17,169 bases of DNA, taken from positions 1 through 17,169 of the forward strand of contig JASMDC010000060.1 of assembly GCA_030753015.1 (NCBI GenBank), read 5' to 3'. The notes below the pieces were generated by a model. The model did not search any database. It had not been told where the DNA came from and saw only the letters and a list, made by a program, of their open reading frames with translations. The translations under genes and the position numbers were made by a program. The stretch is from Candidatus Undinarchaeales archaeon. Lineage in GTDB: Archaea > SpSt-1190 > JASMDC01. Below are positions 8,101 to 16,117 of the stretch, piece after piece. The stretch's first letter is position 1; every line of letters begins with the position of its first letter.

Positions 8101-11100
8101 GTTGCCGAGGCGGCGCGGGTGATCGGGCCGCTCGTAGCATCGATCGTGGCAGAGACCGCCGCTGACGTGGAGTCAGTGACCTTTGCACGGCTGTCCGACG
8201 CCCTTCTCCGTACTGAGGACGGCGTCCCTCTGGCCACGCTCGACGACGTCCATACTTCCGTGGCCGCCCGCCTCGGGCACGACGTTGCTGACGGTCTATA
8301 TGAGCTTGGCCTCAAGCTACTGGCCGAGGATCCTGAGACCGTGCTCTCCGGTATCGATCCGCCCCTCTCACCCGGTGACAGGGCATGGATTATCGGGACC
8401 GAACCGGACCCGGCCATGTGGGACGCCCGGCTCGGTGCCGACATCGCCCGTCAGCTCCGCCACGCCCTCATCCGCTCGGCACGGGACATTCTTCTCTCCG
8501 AGGGCCTAGTGGTGCTGGAAAAGTACGGGATGTCGTCCCTCCACGAGGCGATGATAGCTGACGCCGCCGGTGACCTCCTGCGTCAGGAGCGCCTTCTCGC
8601 CTCCTCGCGCGACGTGCTCCTCAGGCTGATCGTGCAGGACAATGCACAGGACACGGTCCACAACGCGCGCTACCGATTGGGGGACGGCTCGCTCAAGGAG
8701 CTGCGGATGCTGGGAGCCCGGACCATCGCCGTCGAGGGAGAGGGCGTGCTCACGTCCGCCGGTATGCGGCGACTGGCCACGGCCGCTGATGGATTCGGTT
8801 CGCGCGAGCTCGCAGAAGCGCTGGAGAGCGAGCCCTTGACGGTAGTGCCCCGGATCCGAGTGTACTTTGGGGACACGGTCGCCGACAGGATCGAGGAGAT
8901 GCTTGTAACGACGGATGCCGCCACTCTTGCCGCCCGTGTGCGCTCCAGCGGTCTGGAGGGTCTTGGCAACACAGATCTCACCCAGACCACGGTCGCTGTC
9001 GCTGCGCGAAGGCTCGTATCCCAGGGCCTAGCATCCGATGATCCTGCTACTGCCCTGGGCGAGCTGTCCGACGACCTTGCATACGCAGGCATCCGCAGGG
9101 CCGCATCCCTAGGCCCCGATGCAGCAGGACCGCTCACCGCTCGCGCAGTTCGCACGATCGGTGACGATGAATCTCCTGATGATGACATCGCGGTCCTCCG
9201 AGAGGAGCTCAAGGACGCCCAGACCACACGGATGATGCGCATGCTCGCCGAGGATCTCGGGCCCGAGGGCTTCTATCGACTTGTTGCCGATCCTTTGGAG
9301 CTCGAACAGCGAATGAAAAGGCTTGCTGCCCGTCGCCGGCTGGAGGTAATCATCGACCGGCTCACCGCGGGCAATGGGCTCGATGCCCTCGTCGATGCCT
9401 TCAGCGGGCCACTCATGTCACAGGAACGACTTGTGATGCTGGGCCGATCTTACCAGCGCCAAGTGTTCATACGAGCTCAGAAGCTTGCCCCCGAGGGGGC
9501 TCCCACTGACGACGTATGGGCCAACGCGGCTTCGCTCGTGCGCACTGTGTTCACGACAGAAGTTGAGGAGCGGTACATGCAAGACGCGGTGCGTAACACA
9601 CAGAACATCATCAGCGCACGGATCGCCCGTGACCTGGACATCAACGAGCAGGCAGTGAAGGATATCGTCAGGACGCGGATGAAGGCCACAGGTGCCACCG
9701 CTCTGTTCGGCGAGCGGCTCGGTGACGTGGTCTCGAGGGTGTTCGACGACGAGTTCTACGACCTGCCGTCATCCTACATCGAGGACGCTAATCGTCTGGC
9801 AGAGGAGATCGAGCTCGCGGCCCGACGCCAGGCCGAGGAGATGGCGCTCGCTGGGCTGACCGGCTCATCGGACCGCCCAAACACGCTCGCGTTCTCGAAA
9901 GCGGCCCTCATAGATTCCCTTGTGATCGCCCGCAAGCCACAGATCATCTCCGGACTGGCCAGTCCTCTCTACATAGAGGGAAGCCGGAACGCCTTTGGCG
10001 TTGACTGGACACAGGGATTCTTCACGTACATGGCCTCCCTGTGGCGCATCCCTGGATCGAATCCGCCCCAACGTTTCGCTGACAGCTTCGTCGACCGGTT
10101 ACCGGACGCGACCAGCAGGGTATGCCGGGATGAGGGATGGGAGCATATCGTCGTCCGATGCACCGATCCGGCCACATGTGGTCCCGAGGCTGTCCGTGCA
10201 GGGACGCCCGAGGCAAGGCTCCCGGAACCGCCCCTGCAGACCGTCGAGCTGCTGCGCCAGGCATCGCGCTCACCTGCTACCTGCCAGGACGAGTGCGCAG
10301 GTGGCAACGAGCTCATCTATACCAATGGGACCTGCCCGTCCTTCCGACATCTGAACCGGAAGGACCACCTCGACTACATTGCTGTATCGTTGGCCAACCG
10401 CCGTAAGTACCTCGAACGACTGCGCACGACATTGGAGGGGCTGGCCGACGCCACCGAGCGCCGATGTGACGCATGCAAGAACGCCCTCGACGGGCTGGAG
10501 AGCGTCTACGGCGACTGCGTGTTCGCCCTCGACGAGGACATCTGGGATGCCCTTCTCCGCGCTGGCCAGGCACCTCCCTCTCGGGACAAGACGCCCATCA
10601 TCGGTGATTTCCTGGCCACACGACAGGGGAGCGAGCTGCGTGCCGGATTCGCTGACGAACTTGACTACGTGGGCGCTGTCCGCCTCTGCACCGAGCTGTG
10701 CACCTACTGGTCCGCCCAGAATGCGATAGGTGAGAGCTATCTTGAGGGAAGGCTCAAGAACTGTCCGCTCCTAACCATGTCAGCCACTTGCGCAGGTGAC
10801 ATTGCCGTACCGGCGGGGAACGAAGCCGACACCGCCGGTGTGGTGGCCGAACCCTCGGGCATCGCTACCTGCGTCAAGGACGTGCTCGCCACCAAGGAGT
10901 CGTGCACCCTCCTGGGCCTGCGGTTGTTCACCGGAAAGGGCTCGCGGGTGGAGGGGGAGATCGAAGTGGACGATACTGGCTCGGACGATCCTTGCGAGGC
11001 GGCCCGACCCCTCCGTAGGCTCGTGTCCTTCCTTGACGACTACCTCCCTCATCTCGAATCGCTCCGTGGGAACGTTACTGGCTACCTGAAGGGTGCACGC

Positions 11101-14100
11101 TGTCTGGACGAGGCCTCGCTCCCCGAACGTGGCGAATGCCCGTCATGTATCGACGGCGGGACGTACTGCAACGAGTTGCTCGACGCATCGATCCACGATG
11201 CCCTGGCCGAGCTCATGACAGTGACCGGCTTCGGACTCCCCCCCATGGACCAGCGTACGTTCGTCACCCGCCTCACCCAGCTGGTGATGGCGACGGCCGG
11301 CGACCTCAATCCTTCCTACCGCCGGGCTGTTGCCCGCAGCTACCGGGCAAAGGAGGATACCTACCTCGTGTTCGATGAGGGCACGGGTCATGGCCCGACG
11401 GAAGCGCACCCCATGAACGTGAGTTTGTGGTGGGACGTGGTCCACGAACCGTCTGCCGTTGTACGGAACAAGATCCCCTTCACGCTATCACCACGGCTGG
11501 ACGTGACCGCGGCGACCGATCGCGGCCTCGACAATCTCTGCGAATGCCCTGGAGGATGCTTCCTCGCACAGGTCCACCCACGATGGGCGGATAGGCGATG
11601 CAGCGATAGTTCAGACCTGGACACCGATGCGAACTTCTATGACGACGTGTTCCCCGCAGGTACCACCCTCCACGTCAAGCAACGCTTCGAGAACGGAGCC
11701 TTCGTCACCGACTCCCGGGTTCTGGATGATCCCGTGGACGAGGATGCAGACTGCGGCGAGCTCGCATCGAACCAGATCTTCCCCACGTCGGATAACTACT
11801 ACATGGGCTCCGGCGACCTGTCAGGCGATGGCAATGGCGCCCCCCCCGGGAACAAGCGGCTCGTGAACTCCCTCCTGGGCAATGAATGGCGCACGGTCCT
11901 TCTCGAGGGGCTTGCCCGCGACCTGGGGCTCGACACCGTCGTTCCCTGCGCCCCGGCCTGTGGCAGAATACCTGGAACGGTCTCCGAGCAGGGCGCGTTC
12001 CCGCGCTGCGTGCGATGCGAGAACGGTGTATGCGACCTGGAGACCAACTACCCCTTCCATACAGCTGCGGACGCACGCCAGTTCCTGATCAACGCTGCCT
12101 ACCCGTCATCCGTGCCACTGCTCTGCTCAGCCACGCGTACCGCGGGCGACGCTGCTGCTGACGAGGCGACCGACCTCAAGGACCACTTGCGCGAGCTGGG
12201 GGCGCTCTCTGCCGTCTGGCTAAACCGCCTCTTCCCAGTGGACCCATCGTGCTTCGACCTCAGGACCGGTGAGCGCACGGGTGCGGAACGGGTGCAGGAT
12301 TGCCAGGAGGCGTGCCTGGCGCACAAACCGCCGGAGGCGGCCGATGAACTTCTCTACGGCTACTGCCGCGCTGTCGTCAGGGACGAGAGCGTCACGGGAG
12401 TATGCCACTGCGCCACCATCTCCGATCCGCTGGGAACGCCCGTCTCCCGGCCCGAGCCCAGTACGAGGGACGCCTTCCCCATGACCTGCCGTCTTCCCAA
12501 GGAGGCCGCACACTACCGTGAGCTCGCGGAGTGCTGTGTCCGAGACCATGGGTGCTCGGACCTCATCTCCTTCTACAACGGTGATCCTGACGCCTTCGGA
12601 TGTGCTTGCACCACTGGCAACATAGCCCTTGACGCCTACCAGTGCATCGGGACGGCCGAACCGCGTCTGGTTCTCGAAGAGGCGTACTTCAAGGTCGGGG
12701 GCAGTCCATCGCGCACGCATGCTTTCCGGGGCGAACGTGTGCGATCGTGCGTGGTGCTCACAAATGAGGGAGGGGCCACATTCAGGGGTCCGATCGTCGT
12801 GGAGCCGCTGGACACGGGCGGCGTGCCAGCATGGACCCGGCCCGATGGCTGTGACCGGCCTCCGTCCTGCACGCTCATGGGCACCCTGCGCCTCTCGACC
12901 GCGATGCCGGCCGCATCGCTGGCCCTTCCCGGGGGCCGCGTGCTGGAGCTCGAGCTCGCTGGCATCGATGCGGACTGTACCGTGCACCTGACCACCCGGC
13001 TCGCCGCCGAGGGCGTCGTCACAGAGGTGGTCATACCCGCCCATGCAGACGACCTCTGTTCGATCGCGACCATCACGGACGAGGTGCTGGTGGCGGCAAC
13101 TGTCCCGGGGACGGTCTGTGACGAGGCGACGGCCCTGGTCCAGATCCGTGTGCAGGTCCAGACACATCGCGGTCGGTGCGCCATCACCAACAACTGCGAC
13201 GGTGCTCCACCTCTCGACCTGGTCGCCACACGGCCTGCAGGCCCATGTGCACACACTGCAGCACCTTTCACAGTCCAGCCAGGAGAGAACATAGCTGTAT
13301 GCTCGGCTCCAGTGGTCGTGACCGAGACCCTCCTAGGTACTGGCCAGGCCGGCGAGCTCTCCGCACGTATATCTGCCTGGCACGATGACCGTGCTGTGCT
13401 GAGCAATCTCACCACCCGGTCCTACCTCCCGCTCCGCAGGGGTCATCCCGGTGTTGAATGGATCGCTATCGGGGGGGACGTGACCGGTGACGAGACGTTC
13501 CCCGGCTCCGCTGTCGGTGTGCGTGCCACGCTTGCCAACAACCTCGACGAACCCTTCTCAGGTGTCCTGCGCCTGACCATCACCGACGACCTCGGCAACA
13601 CCCTCCTCACAGAGACAAGGGACGTGCCGCCGATACCCGTAAGGGATGTCGTGACCGTCTCGACCACGACAACGAACATCGAGCCAGAGGATGTCGGCAG
13701 AAAGCTGCGGGCGGGGCTCACCCTCTGGGACGCCGTTGGCGTGAAGCGCTACGATCTCACGCCCGACCACACATACCCCCGAGCCTCCGTGGTTGTGGCG
13801 ATGCCGCGCCTGACCGTCGAGGACGGCTTCTTCCGGGAACCCGACGGGGATACACGGCTCTCGACCGCACGCACCTGCGACAACGTCAGAGCGCTCGTTG
13901 AACTGTCGAACCCAAGCCCGCTCGGTTTCGCCGGACGGTTGGCCCTCTCGGTGTACCATGTGGAGTCCAATGACCTACTGGCTACGGCCGTGGACAACGC
14001 TTTCCGGCTCCCGTCAGGGGCACGCACCTCAGCTCTCCTCACGTCACTGGAGCTCGTGGTTCCGTCACTGGGGACCTACCTCATCCACGTCAACCTCACG

Positions 14101-14457
14101 GACCGCAATGGTGTCCGCTGGCACGAGGGGAACGTGGACGTGGCCGACCATCCCTCGGCACGGCTGCGCGTTCGCGAGGACGGCCCGTCCTGCGATCTCC
14201 CACCGTCCTCCATACAGGCCCCTGCGGCCATCGATGTGTCCTGTCCGAAGGGTGCCCGCACACGCCAGCTCCAGTTCTCCTACTGCACTGGCGGTGGATG
14301 CCTCACACGAAAGAACGGCGCTGATGGTTGCTATATGCTCGTTCTGTGCGACGGCTGCCCTGAAGAGTTCGTTCCACAGGTCGCGACCCGGACAGACGGC
14401 TCCTGCCAGCTCGCGAACGCGCCATGCTGTGAGGACTGTCGTATCCAAGTGCGGTAG
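5113..14457 (+). CDS. Giant (3114-residue) exported protein with cysteine-free helical core
   Basis: Predicted 3114-residue exported protein; family not recognised. The N-terminus has a signal-peptide-like segment (RVRTRIALTLFFVLTALS) followed by a Pro/Gly-rich stretch. Residues 65-874 form a mixed region with 34 cysteines. Residues 875-1670 contain no cysteine and are largely predicted helical, rich in Ala/Leu/Arg/Glu/Asp. Residues 1671 to the end hold 66 cysteines. Within this part, about 1671-2500 is mostly cysteine-rich alpha/beta, about 2517-3020 looks like three or more tandem Ig/CARDB-like beta-sandwiches (starting near 2517, 2777 and 2897), and the last 90 residues form a small cysteine-knot-like end (CCEDC near the terminus). 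Counts were made by hand. There is no C-terminal membrane segment, so it is secreted, or held by an uncleaved N-terminal segment or by partners. A TATA box sits 37 bases upstream of the ATG. Frame is intact over 9.3 kb. I infer a structural role, such as surface filament, adhesin or coat; no catalytic motif was seen. Confidence 0.93.
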   Translation: MGLERVRTRIALTLFFVLTALSTGLPFLPGLAGPAGAPLVPALPGMPGFMDFMGPFLPPYVEMACLGEYYTECQDIWNCVEALHESDPDVNLWLTATIGFKQDMRLVIPDELPLTTEQAAYAMFGLVVPNPIPVSRTSVDDMARYYVLTRCNAVKAIRDPFCAQFRDRFGERSSLVVPSCLMPLQFNDAPTGLRPCDTYVSREGTTLCDCMAAAGGDKSMCTGFKSLCSYAVVKQNALTDPGLASAADTAAEAVAAGDDLAFCRDNPLCARSWPDTSAVDEGDLATWAGRTCARELNYFALKTLTLTPTGAEHEDLTARLFGPCTGDKKQDCLANRTWLSGDFLLQSFTSNLYALSRSPLVKCREPALRMIDTQNCGACWSETLSCYENVLGKQVPRSREEQLTSGLVDGLLRQRFGTLHTFLDMGTAAGELGMSLAGWGDPISAADFSSRVFYGAFCISLCRMKGSSATGDAASGDASADWMRAWGNDDEVAGLMVGHSSYNARSGEAAEVYLNLMFGPEFASLKNGYWLLDPKKVAQCPAYLRAQMALPQPSADGLSGQTSAGNYPWRVVISRTAWVACPHNLKLPATGSSDEYFIYDAKDRLCKTGVFKDRTDRCYFSGKKPTGTAWRKGGLLDGAIGLVSGTLFDSYDESAFKPRILQPITVNPGDVREHVFGVVLNCTGPMDEPVVATYAGAPKVKWVYDVSNDAFRPRHVWQLCKGDSCEETRYVHDLREIPTLMDEEEYTLPRRMGLLYDCARWFDKERGVCLRVEHYGVDELVKPQVTTHLELRGCDRSGIRCDQSEEQRLEHVPLLMFGTVAGRHYPFVRPLEAKEQPLERGPLTHVFDPEMMLDMVYDKEDFPFYRSTGGDQECINLYTGGYNREGTGKLAGHLLGLASDPTNPFGLAGMLTSTLDPSSSDLSGYFARSDVPAGDLLRSVADNLQDSMSTVMRMQGTLNLLGPQSATFGENLSAEGREMASSLGGARAHNEMVDEGVAEAARVIGPLVASIVAETAADVESVTFARLSDALLRTEDGVPLATLDDVHTSVAARLGHDVADGLYELGLKLLAEDPETVLSGIDPPLSPGDRAWIIGTEPDPAMWDARLGADIARQLRHALIRSARDILLSEGLVVLEKYGMSSLHEAMIADAAGDLLRQERLLASSRDVLLRLIVQDNAQDTVHNARYRLGDGSLKELRMLGARTIAVEGEGVLTSAGMRRLATAADGFGSRELAEALESEPLTVVPRIRVYFGDTVADRIEEMLVTTDAATLAARVRSSGLEGLGNTDLTQTTVAVAARRLVSQGLASDDPATALGELSDDLAYAGIRRAASLGPDAAGPLTARAVRTIGDDESPDDDIAVLREELKDAQTTRMMRMLAEDLGPEGFYRLVADPLELEQRMKRLAARRRLEVIIDRLTAGNGLDALVDAFSGPLMSQERLVMLGRSYQRQVFIRAQKLAPEGAPTDDVWANAASLVRTVFTTEVEERYMQDAVRNTQNIISARIARDLDINEQAVKDIVRTRMKATGATALFGERLGDVVSRVFDDEFYDLPSSYIEDANRLAEEIELAARRQAEEMALAGLTGSSDRPNTLAFSKAALIDSLVIARKPQIISGLASPLYIEGSRNAFGVDWTQGFFTYMASLWRIPGSNPPQRFADSFVDRLPDATSRVCRDEGWEHIVVRCTDPATCGPEAVRAGTPEARLPEPPLQTVELLRQASRSPATCQDECAGGNELIYTNGTCPSFRHLNRKDHLDYIAVSLANRRKYLERLRTTLEGLADATERRCDACKNALDGLESVYGDCVFALDEDIWDALLRAGQAPPSRDKTPIIGDFLATRQGSELRAGFADELDYVGAVRLCTELCTYWSAQNAIGESYLEGRLKNCPLLTMSATCAGDIAVPAGNEADTAGVVAEPSGIATCVKDVLATKESCTLLGLRLFTGKGSRVEGEIEVDDTGSDDPCEAARPLRRLVSFLDDYLPHLESLRGNVTGYLKGARCLDEASLPERGECPSCIDGGTYCNELLDASIHDALAELMTVTGFGLPPMDQRTFVTRLTQLVMATAGDLNPSYRRAVARSYRAKEDTYLVFDEGTGHGPTEAHPMNVSLWWDVVHEPSAVVRNKIPFTLSPRLDVTAATDRGLDNLCECPGGCFLAQVHPRWADRRCSDSSDLDTDANFYDDVFPAGTTLHVKQRFENGAFVTDSRVLDDPVDEDADCGELASNQIFPTSDNYYMGSGDLSGDGNGAPPGNKRLVNSLLGNEWRTVLLEGLARDLGLDTVVPCAPACGRIPGTVSEQGAFPRCVRCENGVCDLETNYPFHTAADARQFLINAAYPSSVPLLCSATRTAGDAAADEATDLKDHLRELGALSAVWLNRLFPVDPSCFDLRTGERTGAERVQDCQEACLAHKPPEAADELLYGYCRAVVRDESVTGVCHCATISDPLGTPVSRPEPSTRDAFPMTCRLPKEAAHYRELAECCVRDHGCSDLISFYNGDPDAFGCACTTGNIALDAYQCIGTAEPRLVLEEAYFKVGGSPSRTHAFRGERVRSCVVLTNEGGATFRGPIVVEPLDTGGVPAWTRPDGCDRPPSCTLMGTLRLSTAMPAASLALPGGRVLELELAGIDADCTVHLTTRLAAEGVVTEVVIPAHADDLCSIATITDEVLVAATVPGTVCDEATALVQIRVQVQTHRGRCAITNNCDGAPPLDLVATRPAGPCAHTAAPFTVQPGENIAVCSAPVVVTETLLGTGQAGELSARISAWHDDRAVLSNLTTRSYLPLRRGHPGVEWIAIGGDVTGDETFPGSAVGVRATLANNLDEPFSGVLRLTITDDLGNTLLTETRDVPPIPVRDVVTVSTTTTNIEPEDVGRKLRAGLTLWDAVGVKRYDLTPDHTYPRASVVVAMPRLTVEDGFFREPDGDTRLSTARTCDNVRALVELSNPSPLGFAGRLALSVYHVESNDLLATAVDNAFRLPSGARTSALLTSLELVVPSLGTYLIHVNLTDRNGVRWHEGNVDVADHPSARLRVREDGPSCDLPPSSIQAPAAIDVSCPKGARTRQLQFSYCTGGGCLTRKNGADGCYMLVLCDGCPEEFVPQVATRTDGSCQLANAPCCEDCRIQVR

Positions 14458-14474
14458 TTGCGCCCAAGGCCAAC

Positions 14475-14482
14475 CTTTATAT
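14475..14482 (+). promoter_or_regulatory. Strong archaeal TATA box for the 86-residue protein gene
   Basis: CTTTATAT, preceded by a purine/A-containing stretch (GGCCAA) at the place where a BRE would sit, lies 34-41 bases before ATG 14516. It predicts a transcript start near 14504-14506 and a leader of about 10-12 bases. AGGT at 14504-14507 is at most a weak ribosome-binding site. This is the best TATA match in the window, suggesting the small gene is well expressed independently of the giant gene. Confidence 0.7.
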
Positions 14483-14515
14483 CACATCTCACATTCGTCT
14501 AAGTAGGTTTGAGAA

Positions 14516-14776
14516 ATGGCCATCACGTATCTTGAGGTCGCACAGTGGGTTGACCGGGAGCTCATCAGGAACAAGGAGATGGCCGAGCTGAAGGAGCTCC
14601 TTCTCGAGACCGCCGGGGCGATCATCGAGGTCGACTGCGGTCAGCAGCCCAGGATGAGCCCCGAGCTGTACGCCCTGGCGAGTAGCACGAACAAAGAGAT
14701 CCTCGAGGACTCCCTCATCGACGTCGAGACCGACCTCCGCAATGTGCTCAAGAAGAACGCCCAGTGCGGGGAGTAG
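14516..14776 (+). CDS. Small acidic helical cytoplasmic protein, unknown function
   Basis: An 86-residue protein of unrecognised family. It has no signal peptide or membrane segment and looks mostly helical: ITYLEVAQWVDREL, then NKEMAELKELLLETAGAII, a short loop with CGQQPRMSPE, and a final amphipathic helix from about residue 56 to 81 (KEILEDSL...DLRNVLKK). Two cysteines are present. It could be a small oligomeric or regulatory adapter; no DNA-binding helix-turn-helix or metal-binding motif is evident. It follows the giant gene by 58 bases but has its own strong TATA box. It converges on the beta-propeller gene, with only 9 bases between the two stop codons, so their 3' ends probably overlap as antisense RNA. 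The start is fixed by the promoter position and by good coding character from the first residue. Confidence 0.88.
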   Translation: MAITYLEVAQWVDRELIRNKEMAELKELLLETAGAIIEVDCGQQPRMSPELYALASSTNKEILEDSLIDVETDLRNVLKKNAQCGE

Positions 14777-14785
14777 TGCCGTTCT

Positions 14786-16039
14786 TTACTTGTTCGTGTT
14801 CTCCAGCACGTGCGCTTTCGCGAAACGGTCGGTAATCACGAGGTCCTGGTCACCGTCACCGTCCATGTCGGTAAGGCGCAGGTCGCTCTTTCCGGCGAAG
14901 CTGTTATACCCGCCGACACTGCCAGCGTCGGTGAACTGGCCGTCCTGGTTCTTGAGCACGTGCGCTTTCGCGAACCTGTCGAGCACGATCAGGTCGGGAT
15001 CCCCGTCGCCGTCGATGTCAGCGATCTCCACGTCACTATGGCCTGCGAATGAGTTGTAGCCGCCCACCGAGCCGGTATCGATATACGTACCGTCCTGGTT
15101 CTCCAGGATATGCACACGGGCGAACCGGTCGGCCACCACCATGTCAATGTCACCATCGCTGTCCAGGTCCACGAGCTCCGCGTCGCTGTGGCCGGCGAAC
15201 GAGTTGTAGCCCCCGACGCTCCCGGTGTCCACGTACTTTCCATCCTGGTTCTTCAGTATGTGGGCGCGGGCGAACCGGTCGGTCATCACGGCGTCGAGGT
15301 CACCGTCGCCGTCAACGTCCGCGAGCTCGACGTCGGCATGTCCCGCCCAGCTGTTGTAACTATCGGTTGAACCGGTGTCTACGAGACGCCCTCCGCGGTT
15401 CTCAAGGACATGGGCACGGGCGAACCGGTCGGCCACCACGGCATCGAGGTCACCATCGCCGTCAACGTCACCCAGCTCCACGTCCGCATGACCGGAGAAG
15501 CTGTTGTGTCCGGCGATCGTGCCCGTCTCGATGTACGAACCGTCGCGGTTCTCAAGGACGTGCACCTTGGCGAACCGGTCGGCCACCACGAGGTCGAGGT
15601 CACCGTCCCCGTCGAGGTCCCCGAGCTCAGCGTCACCGTGGCCGGCGAAACTGTTGTAACTACCAGTGGAGCCGGCGTCCGTGTAGGTCCCGTCCTGGTT
15701 CACATGCAGATGAGTACTGGCGAAGCGGTCCGTCACGACGATGTCGGGGACACCGTCACCGTCGATGTCGCCCAGCTCCACGTCACTATGGCCCGCGAAG
15801 CTGTTGTAGCCCTCGGCCGAGGACTTCTCTTGGAACCCCTGGTACTTCACCGGGCCGGAGGGCTTGTCATCCGATGACCCGGTACAACCGGACAGGAGGA
15901 ACGCGACGCCCGCGGCCATGAGGACCGCACCTCCGACCTTCGCTCCGTCCAGGTCATCGGCCCGCGCATACCCCTCGGCAGCGTGAGCGTTGCCATAGAC
16001 AGCTCCATCGGTCGTGGTCTCGAGATCGACATCGTACAT
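14786..16039 (-). CDS. Membrane-anchored seven-bladed FG-GAP/VCBS-like beta-propeller
   Basis: Predicted 417-residue surface protein. Residues 1-33 are acidic. Residues 34-51 are hydrophobic and end in LLSGC (Cys52), a lipobox-like site followed by TGSSDDKPSG. Residues 78-417 hold seven tandem repeats: six of exactly 50 residues and a last one of 40. Each repeat carries a calcium-loop motif DxDGDGxxD (the fifth has Ser for the first Gly) and a DRFAxxHxxxN motif. FG-GAP/VCBS repeats of this type form calcium-bound beta-propellers used for adhesion or ligand binding. The segment KYQGFQEKSSAEG before repeat 1 resembles the end missing from repeat 7, so it may close the ring as the Velcro strand. 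ATG 16039 is preferred over the in-frame ATG at 16075 because AGGTG lies about 8 bases upstream and a TATA box fits it. The ligand is unknown. Confidence 0.9.
   Translation of the reverse strand: MYDVDLETTTDGAVYGNAHAAEGYARADDLDGAKVGGAVLMAAGVAFLLSGCTGSSDDKPSGPVKYQGFQEKSSAEGYNSFAGHSDVELGDIDGDGVPDIVVTDRFASTHLHVNQDGTYTDAGSTGSYNSFAGHGDAELGDLDGDGDLDLVVADRFAKVHVLENRDGSYIETGTIAGHNSFSGHADVELGDVDGDGDLDAVVADRFARAHVLENRGGRLVDTGSTDSYNSWAGHADVELADVDGDGDLDAVMTDRFARAHILKNQDGKYVDTGSVGGYNSFAGHSDAELVDLDSDGDIDMVVADRFARVHILENQDGTYIDTGSVGGYNSFAGHSDVEIADIDGDGDPDLIVLDRFAKAHVLKNQDGQFTDAGSVGGYNSFAGKSDLRLTDMDGDGDQDLVITDRFAKAHVLENTNK
14789..15808 (-). repeat. Seven 150-base in-frame tandem repeats
   Basis: The coding repeat has an exact 150-base period with no indel. 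For example, CGAACCGGTCGG-like blocks recur at 15121, 15271, 15421 and 15571, with variants at 14821, 14971 and 15721; GTTGTA(G/A)C blocks recur every 150 bases as well. The copy next to the stop codon is 120 bases long. DNA similarity between copies is high enough to read by eye, indicating duplication or ongoing gene conversion within the gene. Confidence 0.92.
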
Positions 16040-16084
16040 GAGCGAACACCTGTTCCTTCCAGTGCTGTCGCGCACGGCGTCCGC

Positions 16085-16091
16085 TATTTAA
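16085..16091 (-). promoter_or_regulatory. TATA box for the beta-propeller gene
   Basis: On the minus strand this reads TTAAATA, inside the 78-base gap between the two minus-strand genes. It lies 46-52 bases before ATG 16039 and predicts a transcript start near 16060-16064. The resulting leader of about 22 bases contains GGAAGGAACAGGTG, a plausible ribosome-binding region. This would make the propeller message leadered, unlike the plus-strand giant genes. Confidence 0.55.
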
Positions 16092-16117
16092 GCATTGCTT
16101 TGGAGCGCTCCGAGGGA

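Noticed and set aside
12220-13254. Long minus-strand open frame (344 codons) opposite the giant gene
   Set aside because: The composition is His/Arg/Gly-rich as in a shadow frame, there is no promoter or ribosome-binding site, and the plus-strand frame is continuous with beta-domain sequence.
5113-14457. Assignment of the giant protein as an S-layer protein or non-ribosomal synthetase
   Set aside because: No S-layer motif, no PGF-type sorting tail and no adenylation or condensation motifs were seen. Size alone does not support either.
14789-15808. The 150-base repeats as a CRISPR array or noncoding satellite
   Set aside because: Repeats are contiguous without spacers, are in frame, and encode a coherent calcium-binding propeller.
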